A DNA stretch of 6,707 nucleotides, from the NCBI GenBank assembly GCA_900313855.1, contig OMSZ01000280.1:1-6707 (forward strand), given 5' to 3'. Numbering within the stretch: position 1 is the first letter of the stretch; each line of letters begins with the position of its first letter. The stretch comes from an uncultured Eubacteriales bacterium. GTDB lineage: Bacteria > Bacillota > Clostridia > Lachnospirales > Lachnospiraceae. Shown here piece after piece: positions 1-5,432 of this stretch. Below the pieces are notes generated by a model. That model was given only the letters and a program-made list of their open reading frames with translations, made no database searches and was not told the origin of the DNA. Position numbers and translations under genes: made by a program.

Positions 1-399
1 ATTATCATCTTCGTTAGATAAAGCGTAAGAACTATCATCGGCATTATCTTCATAGTCGGCGGTTTCGTCGGCTGCTTCAGCGCTGGCGGCTTCCTCCTTT
101 AAGGCATCGTTTCCTGTGGCTTCTGCTGCTTCCTCATATACAGCGGTGGTTTCTGAATTTTGATTGCGGTTAATAAGTCCGATCGCGCCTGAACCTGCTA
201 TAATAAGTCCAAAGCAAGCGGCTATAGCGATGGCAAGCTTCTTTCTTGCAGGAAATTGTGTGACCTTGCTGTTGTCATCAGTTTTATTTGCTACGTGCTC
301 ATTTAGCATTTTCTCTATATTTTCAGGAGACAGACTATCCGGAATCTGAAGATTATCACTGTCTTCTCTGATCTTTTTCATAATATCTTCTTCTTTCAT
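1..399 (-). CDS. Membrane-anchored extracytoplasmic protein, partial (possible beta-propeller protein / sigma-factor partner)
   Basis: Open at the left edge, so only the first 133 residues are visible. The ATG at 399 has a good RBS (AAAGGAG at 409-415, 9 nt spacing). Residues 1-50 are a charged cytoplasmic segment containing IPDSLSPENIEKML (residues 19-32). Residues about 55-76 form one hydrophobic helix preceded by ARKK, so the N-terminus should be inside. After it comes an acidic, Ala/Glu/Asp-rich linker (about 80-133) that leads into an unseen extracellular domain. The gene starts 42 nt after the stop of the ECF sigma gene and is almost certainly cotranscribed with it. From memory, Lachnospiraceae secreted C-terminal beta-propeller proteins begin with a similar 'IP..L.PE.IE.ML' segment plus one helix and sit next to sigma factors; this is my favoured identity. 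A conventional anti-sigma factor is the alternative. The acting domain lies outside the window, so the function is not shown. Confidence 0.8.
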   Translation of the reverse strand, partial: MKEEDIMKKIREDSDNLQIPDSLSPENIEKMLNEHVANKTDDNSKVTQFPARKKLAIAIAACFGLIIAGSGAIGLINRNQNSETTAVYEEAAEATGNDALKEEAASAEAADETADYEDNADDSSYALSNEDDN

Positions 400-441
400 A
401 ATGACAGACTCCTTTCTTAAATGAAAAGTGTTATTAAGGGA

Positions 442-969
442 TCAATATTCGGTAAGATATCCGGCCATCTTATCAAAGGCCCGGCTCTTGATGGAACGTA
501 TCGTGCCGTCTCTGCTCTTTAACAGTTTTGCAACTTCCTTACTGTTATATCCGCCAAAGACAAGCAGCGATACTACGGTGCGCTCAAGCTCGCTTAAAGC
601 GGCAAAGGCATTGCGGACATCAAGACTTATTTCGTAAGGATTATCCTCTTCTTTAAGCTGATTCTCGTTAGGTTCGTCAACCTTGTGCTCTCTGTCTCCT
701 ATGTATGCTGCTATCTGACGTTTGCATTTGGTGGTCAGAATCTGAAATATCCATGCTTTGAATTTGGAAGGATGTTTAAGGTTTTTAATTCCGGTGAAAG
801 CATCTAATACGGTTTCGCTGATCACATCTTCCACATCCTCGCCACCGCCTAACATATAATAGGCGTATCGGTACATATCTTTATAATAAAGCTCATATAA
901 CTTCGTAAATGATGCCGTGTCACCATTCTTCGCTAGCAGTACATGAGCGGTTATTTCCTCTTTATTCAC
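442..969 (-). CDS. ECF-type RNA polymerase sigma factor (sigma-70 family)
   Basis: This 175-residue protein has the size and two-domain layout of ECF sigma factors, which redirect RNA polymerase to a small regulon. Region 2 spans about residues 21-85: FTKLYELYYKDMYRYAYYML, then EDVEDVISETVLDAF (44-58, the usual acidic DxEDxxxE motif), then KAWIFQIL. Region 4 spans about 118-170, with ALSELERTVVSLLVFGGYN and the helix-turn-helix SKEVAKLLKSRDGTIRSIKSRAFDKM. A variable acidic linker (about 95-115) joins them. The start is GTG at 967-969, chosen because AGGAGG (978-983) lies 8 nt upstream and no in-frame ATG fits as well. It is the first gene of a minus-strand operon with the membrane protein at 1-399, which suggests that the membrane protein or an envelope signal controls its activity. 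No C-terminal SnoaL-like or other extra domain is present. The family call is secure, but the subgroup and regulon are unknown. Confidence 0.93.
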   Translation of the reverse strand: MNKEEITAHVLLAKNGDTASFTKLYELYYKDMYRYAYYMLGGGEDVEDVISETVLDAFTGIKNLKHPSKFKAWIFQILTTKCKRQIAAYIGDREHKVDEPNENQLKEEDNPYEISLDVRNAFAALSELERTVVSLLVFGGYNSKEVAKLLKSRDGTIRSIKSRAFDKMAGYLTEY

Positions 970-1039
970 GAATATCTCCTCCTTTTCTTCATTTTCAGGC
1001 GTTTGCGAACCCTTTTTTTCGTTACTTGCATTTGTGCAT

Positions 1040-1066
1040 ATTATACAGTATCGAAGAGTTTCGCAA
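1040..1066 (-). promoter_or_regulatory. Probable promoter of the sigma factor operon
   Basis: Reading the minus strand, a perfect TATAAT lies at 1040-1045. The best upstream element is TTGCGA at 1061-1066, with a short 15-nt spacer; a 17-nt spacer gives only a poor match (AGTTGC). The predicted transcript would start near 1033 and have a leader of about 64 nt before the GTG at 969. The A/T-rich stretch further upstream (about 1110-1160) could act as an UP-like region but also serves the upstream terminator. The -10 is well supported; the -35 is weak, which is compatible with activator or alternative-sigma input. Confidence 0.55.
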
Positions 1067-1156
1067 CTGCCGGTTTATATTATTGTAGTGATAAAAATGT
1101 CTTAAAGTGTTGCAAAAAAATATAAAAATTTAAAAAATTAAAAAAAAGCATAAAGT

Positions 1157-1185
1157 AAAAAATCAGGGAACAAAAATGTTCCCTG
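1157..1185 (-). terminator. Rho-independent terminator of the hypothetical gene at 1225-1848
   Basis: There is a perfect 9-bp stem, CAGGGAACA (1164-1172) with TGTTCCCTG (1177-1185), and a 4-nt loop. On the minus strand it is followed by six T residues (1157-1162) within further T-rich DNA. On the plus strand the hairpin is followed by A residues, so it works in the minus direction. It lies about 40 nt past the stop codon at 1225. A smaller 6-bp hairpin, TCAGAG/CTCTGA (1206-1211 with 1218-1223), lies between the stop and the terminator. The terminator isolates this gene from the sigma operon downstream. Confidence 0.88.
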
Positions 1186-1224
1186 TAAAAAACAATAACA
1201 GCCGCTCAGAGAGCAGGCTCTGAT

Positions 1225-1848
1225 TTAAGATTCTTTAAGTTGGTTGAGTTTGTTGATTATTGTTTTGCCGATTATAGAGTCTCTGTCCGGTATTTTTGAA
1301 TACAGCATGTCAAAGGAGGATGTGTTGCCTGTTGATAAATAGTATCGTCCAAGCAGCTCATATGTGGTTGAAATGTCGGTTCCTTCTTTGATCATATATT
1401 CCATTATTGAAGCCGCTTCCTTCGGGTATTCTTCGTAGATGGCTGCGGCGTATAACTGAAGATTTGAGAACATTTTGCCATAATTCTGATCACAGGTCGT
1501 TAATGTTTCAAGATTGGCTACGCCGTACTTTTCCTTAAGCTCTGTATTGCTTATTCCTATAAGATTGAGCATCTGTTTATCCGACAGATAATTGATCTGC
1601 TCAAGATATTTTTCAATCTGTGATTGCTTTTTTTCGTCATTTAATGTAATATCTAGTGGTAGTTGTTTTACGGGAACCTGAATGTAAGGCAAAGAGGATA
1701 TATCTTTCCTTCTTACGCTGTTGGCATTCTCCTCCCGTTTCATATAGGAACTAACGGATACCTTGTCGGGATTTTTGTTTTTGTTAATGTTGTGATTAAG
1801 TACAGCTACAAGAATTGTTATAGCTATCGGTAAGTATAGAAATCTCAT
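1225..1848 (-). CDS. Conserved hypothetical membrane-anchored protein with TPR-like C-terminal half
   Basis: This 207-residue protein starts at an ATG with a GAAAGGA RBS (1856-1862, 7 nt spacing). Residues 4-18 form one hydrophobic helix right at the N-terminus. A Lys/Asn-rich segment follows it, so the positive-inside rule would favour a cytoplasmic C-terminal domain; this is an inference. Next comes a charged segment with NSVRRK (43-48) and LPYIQVP (53-59). The best-conserved-looking stretch is LNLIGISNTELKEKYGVANL (94-113). Residues about 130-200 look like paired helices with TPR character (LYAAAIYEEYPKEAASIMEY, then TTYELLGRYYLSTGN). I recall uncharacterised Lachnospiraceae proteins with the same order of elements but know no assigned function. 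It is monocistronic: a terminator follows, and a small membrane-protein gene is divergent from it across only 32 nt. Confidence 0.85.
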   Translation of the reverse strand: MRFLYLPIAITILVAVLNHNINKNKNPDKVSVSSYMKREENANSVRRKDISSLPYIQVPVKQLPLDITLNDEKKQSQIEKYLEQINYLSDKQMLNLIGISNTELKEKYGVANLETLTTCDQNYGKMFSNLQLYAAAIYEEYPKEAASIMEYMIKEGTDISTTYELLGRYYLSTGNTSSFDMLYSKIPDRDSIIGKTIINKLNQLKES

Positions 1849-1880
1849 AAGGTTGTCCTTTCAGAAAAGAGGTGTAATTA

Positions 1881-1991
1881 ATGTTCAATTTCAGTAATAA
1901 GAAGAAACAACGTGTTATCTCAGCGGTTATAGCGGTAATTTTAGTACTTGCTATGGTCATCAGCTTAGTTGTAACAACCGTAGGTTTTTAG
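1881..1991 (+). CDS. Small single-pass membrane protein (36 aa), possibly Prli42-like
   Basis: A complete short reading frame runs from ATG 1881 to TAG 1989-1991, with an RBS (AGAGGTG, 1868-1874) about 6-8 nt upstream. The product is 36 residues: a basic start (MFNFSNKKKQR) and then one uninterrupted hydrophobic helix of about 24 residues (VISAVIAVILVLAMVISLVV and onwards) ending in TTVGF. It should be an inner-membrane protein with its N-terminus inside. The charge pattern and the LAM..S signature within the helix resemble the Firmicutes small protein Prli42, which tethers the stressosome in Listeria. The match is from memory and too short to be firm. The frame is divergent from the hypothetical gene at 1225-1848 and lies 73 nt upstream of the VanW gene start, with no terminator between, so read-through is likely. 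Its codons are ordinary for the region and its RBS is real, which argues against a chance frame. Confidence 0.7.
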   Translation: MFNFSNKKKQRVISAVIAVILVLAMVISLVVTTVGF

Positions 1992-2002
1992 AATTCATCT
2001 TC

Positions 2003-2032
2003 CTGATAGTAAATGATACAAAAAGTTATAAT
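2003..2032 (+). promoter_or_regulatory. Promoter of the VanW-domain gene
   Basis: A perfect TATAAT (2027-2032) is preceded by CTGATA (2003-2008, 4 of 6 match to TTGACA) with an 18-nt spacer. Transcription would begin near 2039. That places the in-frame TTG at 2035 upstream of the transcript start and leaves the ATG at 2065 with a short leader of about 25 nt. It therefore also helps decide the start codon. Confidence 0.65.
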
Positions 2033-2064
2033 AGTTGTCAAATAATTATAAGAGGATGATGATC

Positions 2065-3717
2065 ATGAAAAACAAAAAGAAAGCAGCCAGAAGAAGGAAA
2101 TTATTTATCAAAAAGCTTATTATTCTAATCGCTTTCGTTATGGTTGTAGCATATGCGGGTGTAATGGTAGTAAAGGCCGTTATAGGTGGCGGCAGCAGTA
2201 CTTTTAACGGTAAGGATATAGAGATCTCAGATGATAATGCTCCGATATATTCCGGAGTGTATGTTGATGACTTGTATGTCGGAGGACTTACTAAGGCTGA
2301 GGCGGTTGAACAGTATGATTCTTATATTAAGGATATAGATAAGCTTAAGCTTACATTTAGTGCGGGCGGTGAATCATTTTCTACTACACTTGGTGATATA
2401 GATGTTGAGGTTTCGGCAGAGGATGCCATAGAAGAAGCGTTTGGTTACGGAAGAAAGGGTAATATTCTTTGCAGATACAAAGAGATAAAGGGTCTTGAGA
2501 AGGATAATGCCATACTTATTCCGGAAAAGAAGTTCTCTGCAGCAAAGCTTAAAAATATTATAGAAACTGAGTCGGAGAAAATAGTTAAAGAGCCGAAGAA
2601 TGCCAGTATCTCAAGGGTTGATGGAGAATTCGTTGTAGAGGACGGCGTTGTCGGAACAACAGTCAAGGTCGATGAGACTATTAAAAAGTTAGAAGAGTTC
2701 TTTGCGGAAGTATGGGAGCAGAAGGATGTCAAAATAGCTGCAGTTGTTGAGGAAGAACAACCAAAGTACACGGCGGCTGATTTTGAGAAGATAGATTCAA
2801 TATTAGGAAGCAAGCAGACAGAGTATAACTCCGGTTATGCGGAAAGAGCTAAGAATCTTGCTACCGGTGCAAGTAAGATAAGCGGTACGGTGCTTATGCC
2901 CGGGGAGCAGTTCTCTGTTTATAATACAGTTTCTCCATTTACGGAGGAGAATGGTTATGCCAATGCCGGACAGTATGTTAATGATGAATTAGTAGACGGA
3001 CTTGGCGGTGGTATCTGCCAGGTGAGCACTACCTTGTATAACGCAGTTTTGCAGGCGGAGCTTCAGGTGGATGAGAGATATCCGCATTCACTTACGGTAT
3101 CTTATGTTCCTCTTGGAATGGATGCCGCTATTGCCGGTGATTATATGGATTTCAAGTTTACCAACAGCACGGATTATCCGATCTACATAGACGGATATGC
3201 AGGCGGCGGTTATATTTCATTTGCAATATACGGTCATGAGACAAGGCCGTCTAACAGAAGCATTTATTATGAGTCAAAGACTATTGAGACCTACGAGCCT
3301 GATAAGCCGGAGGAGATAAAGGACGACACCTTAGAGGAGGGTAAGGAGGTTACCGAGACTTCTGCCCATACGGGTTATTATGTTGAGGTGTATAAGCATG
3401 TATCTGTGGACGGAGTAGAACAGGAATGTACACTCATCCCATACGGAAGAAGCAAATATAACGCATCTAAAGCAACCATTCGCGTCGGTACTAAGAAAAA
3501 GGATAAGGACGATGAAGATGACGACGACGAGGATGAGGATGACGAAAAGAAGGATACGGAAGCACCTGCGACAGAGGCGCCAGCTACAGAGGCACCTGCA
3601 ACAGAAGCGCCAGCTACAGAGGCACCTGCTCCTGAAACACCTGTCAATCCTGAGGGAGCGGCTGAGGTCATCGGGATGAGGATTAGAGAGCTTAAGAGAT
3701 TAGGCTGGCCTGTTTGA
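2065..3717 (+). CDS. VanW-domain envelope protein with peptidoglycan-binding-like region and G5-like region
   Basis: A 550-residue protein. The start chosen is ATG 2065, with AGAGGA at 2051-2056 (8 nt spacing); a longer frame from TTG 2035 lacks an RBS and begins before the likely transcript start. Order: basic cytoplasmic tail (1-17); membrane helix (about 18-40); an extracellular region with YSGVYVDDLYVGGLTKAEA (62-80), typical of the YoaR-like, PG_binding_4 class (about 60-225); the VanW domain (about 255-392) with GTVLMPGEQFSVYNTVSPF and the hallmark GGGICQVSTTLYNA (314-327, Cys318), then GMDAAI (351-356); and a G5-like segment (about 395-477). The tail has an Asp/Glu run (479-496) and five TEAPA units (498-522), then a short basic end. 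VanW was named from vanB-type vancomycin resistance clusters, but chromosomal copies like this are common in Clostridia and do not imply resistance. Biochemical function is unknown; a cell-wall role is inferred. Confidence 0.92.
   Translation: MKNKKKAARRRKLFIKKLIILIAFVMVVAYAGVMVVKAVIGGGSSTFNGKDIEISDDNAPIYSGVYVDDLYVGGLTKAEAVEQYDSYIKDIDKLKLTFSAGGESFSTTLGDIDVEVSAEDAIEEAFGYGRKGNILCRYKEIKGLEKDNAILIPEKKFSAAKLKNIIETESEKIVKEPKNASISRVDGEFVVEDGVVGTTVKVDETIKKLEEFFAEVWEQKDVKIAAVVEEEQPKYTAADFEKIDSILGSKQTEYNSGYAERAKNLATGASKISGTVLMPGEQFSVYNTVSPFTEENGYANAGQYVNDELVDGLGGGICQVSTTLYNAVLQAELQVDERYPHSLTVSYVPLGMDAAIAGDYMDFKFTNSTDYPIYIDGYAGGGYISFAIYGHETRPSNRSIYYESKTIETYEPDKPEEIKDDTLEEGKEVTETSAHTGYYVEVYKHVSVDGVEQECTLIPYGRSKYNASKATIRVGTKKKDKDDEDDDDEDEDDEKKDTEAPATEAPATEAPATEAPATEAPAPETPVNPEGAAEVIGMRIRELKRLGWPV
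3556..3630 (+). repeat. Five tandem 15-bp repeats encoding TEAPA
   Basis: In-frame tandem units at 3556-3570, 3571-3585, 3586-3600, 3601-3615 and 3616-3630 each encode Thr-Glu-Ala-Pro-Ala. Units 2 and 4 use gcgccagct for Ala-Pro-Ala, while units 1, 3 and 5 use gcacctgcN. The true repeat period is therefore 30 bp, and the array probably grew by duplicating a two-unit block. The product is a Pro/Glu-rich, probably extended, wall-spanning or flexible linker. Confidence 0.9.
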
Positions 3718-3750
3718 TTAAAATGATTAATAATATGTGAGGATATATGT

Positions 3751-4821
3751 ATGAGAACGGGTAAGCTGCCTGAGCATACATTTAAGCGTTCCGTAGTTAA
3801 TGCGGTCAGATACAGGAATAAGGATATTTCTTATCGGACGGCGGTTGGGTATGATGGGGCAGTGTTTGGCGATATGGTTACAGCCATGGCCACCACTGCC
3901 TTTTATTATGCGGGACATGAGTTGTATGCATATAATAACGCGATCAACAATTGTATAGCTGCAGGAGGTGCGCCGTTTGCGGTATCTTTAGCGGTAATGC
4001 TTCCGGAGCATAGCGAGGAAAGCACATTAAGAGCTGTTATGGATTCTCTTTCTAAAAGAGCCGAGGCGGATAATATTGATATCATCGCGGGTGATACGGC
4101 GCTTGTACCTACTGTATCGGAACCTACGATCGTTATCACAGCCTACGGAAGAAGGCTTTGGGAAAACATACCGAAATCGGTCAAGGCAGGCATGGATATA
4201 GTAATGACTAAATGGACGGGATTATATGGCGGCGCGGTTTTAGCAGATATTAAGCGTGATGAGCTACTTATCAGATATCCGACAAGCTACATAGATGCTG
4301 CGGCAGCTTATATGGATCAAACATCGCTTCTGCCGGAGCTTGGTGTGATTGAAGCTTTGTTGGAAACAAGCGATAGCTTTGGTGGAAAGATATCTGAAGA
4401 TAACTATGCCGGAACTGATGACGATGCAAAAGAGGATAAACCTATACATATATTTACCGCCCATGATGTTTCAAATGGCGGAGTCTTCGGAGCCTTATGG
4501 CAGATACTCTCAGCCTGCAATATGGGTGTAAGTATTCCGGTTAATGTAATTCCGATGAAACAGGAAATAATAGAAATATGTGAGTTCTTTAATATTAATC
4601 CATATATGCTGAATGGTCAGGGAAGCATGCTGTTGATTACGGATAAAGGACAGGCACTTGCTGATAGGATGAAGAATTCCGGTATTAATGCTGTAGTTTT
4701 AGGAAAGACCGTTGCCGGAAAGAAGAGAGTGGTGACTATCGGAGAGGAAGAAAGATTTCTCGTTGCGCCTAAGGGTGATATGCTAGGTCAGGTAATGTAC
4801 GGACAGCAGGTACCGGTTTAA
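3751..4821 (+). CDS. AIR synthase / HypE-like ATP-binding-fold protein, possibly catalytically altered
   Basis: The 356-residue product starts at ATG 3751 with GAGG at 3739-3742 (8 nt spacing), 33 nt after the VanW gene, and is probably cotranscribed with it. The fold is that of the PurM/ThiL/SelD/HypE superfamily, in which an N-terminal domain binds ATP and Mg and a C-terminal domain completes the dimer. Seen: KLPEHTFKRSVVNAVRYRNK at the N-terminus, VGYDGAV (32-38), INNCIAAGGAP (65-75), AGDTALV (113-119), HDVSNGGVFGALW (238-250) and NINPYMLNGQGSMLL (281-295). Length fits the family apart from an acidic insertion at about 205-232 (KISEDNYAGTDDDAKEDK). It lacks the C-terminal Cys signature of HypE, and no Hyp genes are nearby, so it is not named hypE. 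Compared with family motifs as I recall them, the Asp of the 'STD' motif appears as Thr49, that of 'ANDxA' as Asn67, and the Glu after 'HDVT' as Asn242. Asp35, Asp115 and Asp239 remain. Substrate is unknown. Confidence 0.85.
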   Translation: MRTGKLPEHTFKRSVVNAVRYRNKDISYRTAVGYDGAVFGDMVTAMATTAFYYAGHELYAYNNAINNCIAAGGAPFAVSLAVMLPEHSEESTLRAVMDSLSKRAEADNIDIIAGDTALVPTVSEPTIVITAYGRRLWENIPKSVKAGMDIVMTKWTGLYGGAVLADIKRDELLIRYPTSYIDAAAAYMDQTSLLPELGVIEALLETSDSFGGKISEDNYAGTDDDAKEDKPIHIFTAHDVSNGGVFGALWQILSACNMGVSIPVNVIPMKQEIIEICEFFNINPYMLNGQGSMLLITDKGQALADRMKNSGINAVVLGKTVAGKKRVVTIGEEERFLVAPKGDMLGQVMYGQQVPV

Positions 4822-4845
4822 GACGGTTAAATGATTATTAAGTGA

Positions 4846-4881
4846 TTGCGAAACTGATTTTTTATTATTTGCGCAACGCAA
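4846..4881 (+). promoter_or_regulatory. Candidate operator upstream of the Lrp/AsnC gene
   Basis: The 119-nt gap before the regulator gene holds TTGCGAA at 4846-4852 and, 23 nt on, TTGCG-CAA-CGCAA (4869-4881), a 13-bp palindrome with a 3-nt centre. The spacing of about two helical turns suits cooperative binding by an oligomeric Lrp/AsnC regulator, a family that commonly autoregulates. No convincing -35/-10 pair could be placed here: TAAAAT at 4900-4905 is the best -10 and has no good -35 partner. The rest of 4822-4940 is A/T-rich, with no terminator that I accept. Confidence 0.4.
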
Positions 4882-4940
4882 TATACAACTTTGGCTATTT
4901 AAAATAACCTGAATAGGAATAAAATTGGAGGTATAAAAAT

Positions 4941-5432
4941 ATGCAGAACATTAAGACAGAGATATTAAGAATGATAAGAAATAACGCGAAGCTTACGGTA
5001 AGGGATATAGCGGTAATGCTTGGAAAGGATGAAGCAGAGGTTACAGGGCTAATCCGTGAGATGGAGGCTGACCAGATAATCTGCGGATATAATACCGTGA
5101 TCAACTGGGATAAGACTGATGATGAGAGGGTTACGGCTTTGATCGAGGTAAAGGTTCAGCCGCAGCGCGGTGAGGGCTTTGACCGTGTCGCAGAGCGGAT
5201 ATATAATTATGAGGAAGTAACCTCGTTATATCTTATGTCAGGTGGCTTTGATATGACGGTATTTATTGAAGGTAAGACAATGAAAGAGGTAGCGCAGTTT
5301 GTTTCAAGAAAGCTTTCTCCTATGGATGGAGTGCTTTCTACATCAACACATTTTGTGCTAAAGAAATATAAGGAAGCAGGTACAAAGATCGAACAGCGAA
5401 AGAAAGATGAAAGACAGGTGGTTATGGCATGA
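4941..5432 (+). CDS. Lrp/AsnC family transcriptional regulator
   Basis: A 163-residue protein; ATG 4941 has GGAGGT at 4927-4932 (8 nt spacing). The N-terminal winged helix-turn-helix spans about residues 3-52 (ILRMIRNNAKLTVRDIAVML, then DEAEVTGLIREMEADQIICGY), the standard Lrp pattern in which the wing ends at 'I.GY'. The C-terminal RAM/AsnC ligand-binding domain spans about 63-143, including ALIEVKVQP, TSLYLMSGGFDMTVFIEG (94-111; the Gly-rich loop usually forms the amino-acid pocket) and STSTHFVLKKYK. A short charged tail of about 18 residues follows. Its stop overlaps the start of the aminotransferase gene by 4 nt (ATGA), so the two are translationally coupled. By family knowledge it should sense an amino acid or related effector and control itself and the aminotransferase. 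The ligand cannot be told from sequence. Confidence 0.93.
   Translation: MQNIKTEILRMIRNNAKLTVRDIAVMLGKDEAEVTGLIREMEADQIICGYNTVINWDKTDDERVTALIEVKVQPQRGEGFDRVAERIYNYEEVTSLYLMSGGFDMTVFIEGKTMKEVAQFVSRKLSPMDGVLSTSTHFVLKKYKEAGTKIEQRKKDERQVVMA

Noticed and set aside
966..992. Eight-codon leader frame (MKKRRRYS) overlapping the sigma factor GTG start by 4 nt on the minus strand
   Set aside because: It has no RBS of its own, and its Arg codons are simply the AGGAGGAGA ribosome binding site of the sigma gene, so it is probably accidental.
943..1125. Plus-strand 60-codon frame running antisense from the sigma gene start through its promoter
   Set aside because: No RBS, low-complexity aromatic/Cys-rich product, and it covers the promoter region of a well-supported gene.
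2035..2064. Upstream TTG start adding 10 residues to the VanW protein
   Set aside because: It has no RBS, and the TATAAT at 2027-2032 would put the transcript start downstream of it; the ATG at 2065 has AGAGGA at the right distance.
2445..2813. Minus-strand 122-codon frame inside the VanW gene
   Set aside because: Ser/Phe-rich antisense shadow of a clear coding region with no RBS or recognisable domain.
3378..3671. Minus-strand 97-codon frame with Ser runs and GASVA repeats
   Set aside because: It is the mirror of the acidic run and TEAPA repeat of the VanW gene; the repeats are explained by the sense strand.
2065..3717. Vancomycin resistance determinant because of the VanW domain
   Set aside because: No vanR/S/Y/H/B/X genes are present, and VanW-domain proteins are widespread chromosomal proteins in Clostridia; the domain alone does not confer resistance.
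4846..4863. T-run (4858-4863) after the AIR-synthase-like gene as a possible terminator
   Set aside because: No stable stem precedes the T-run; only 3-bp pairings can be drawn.
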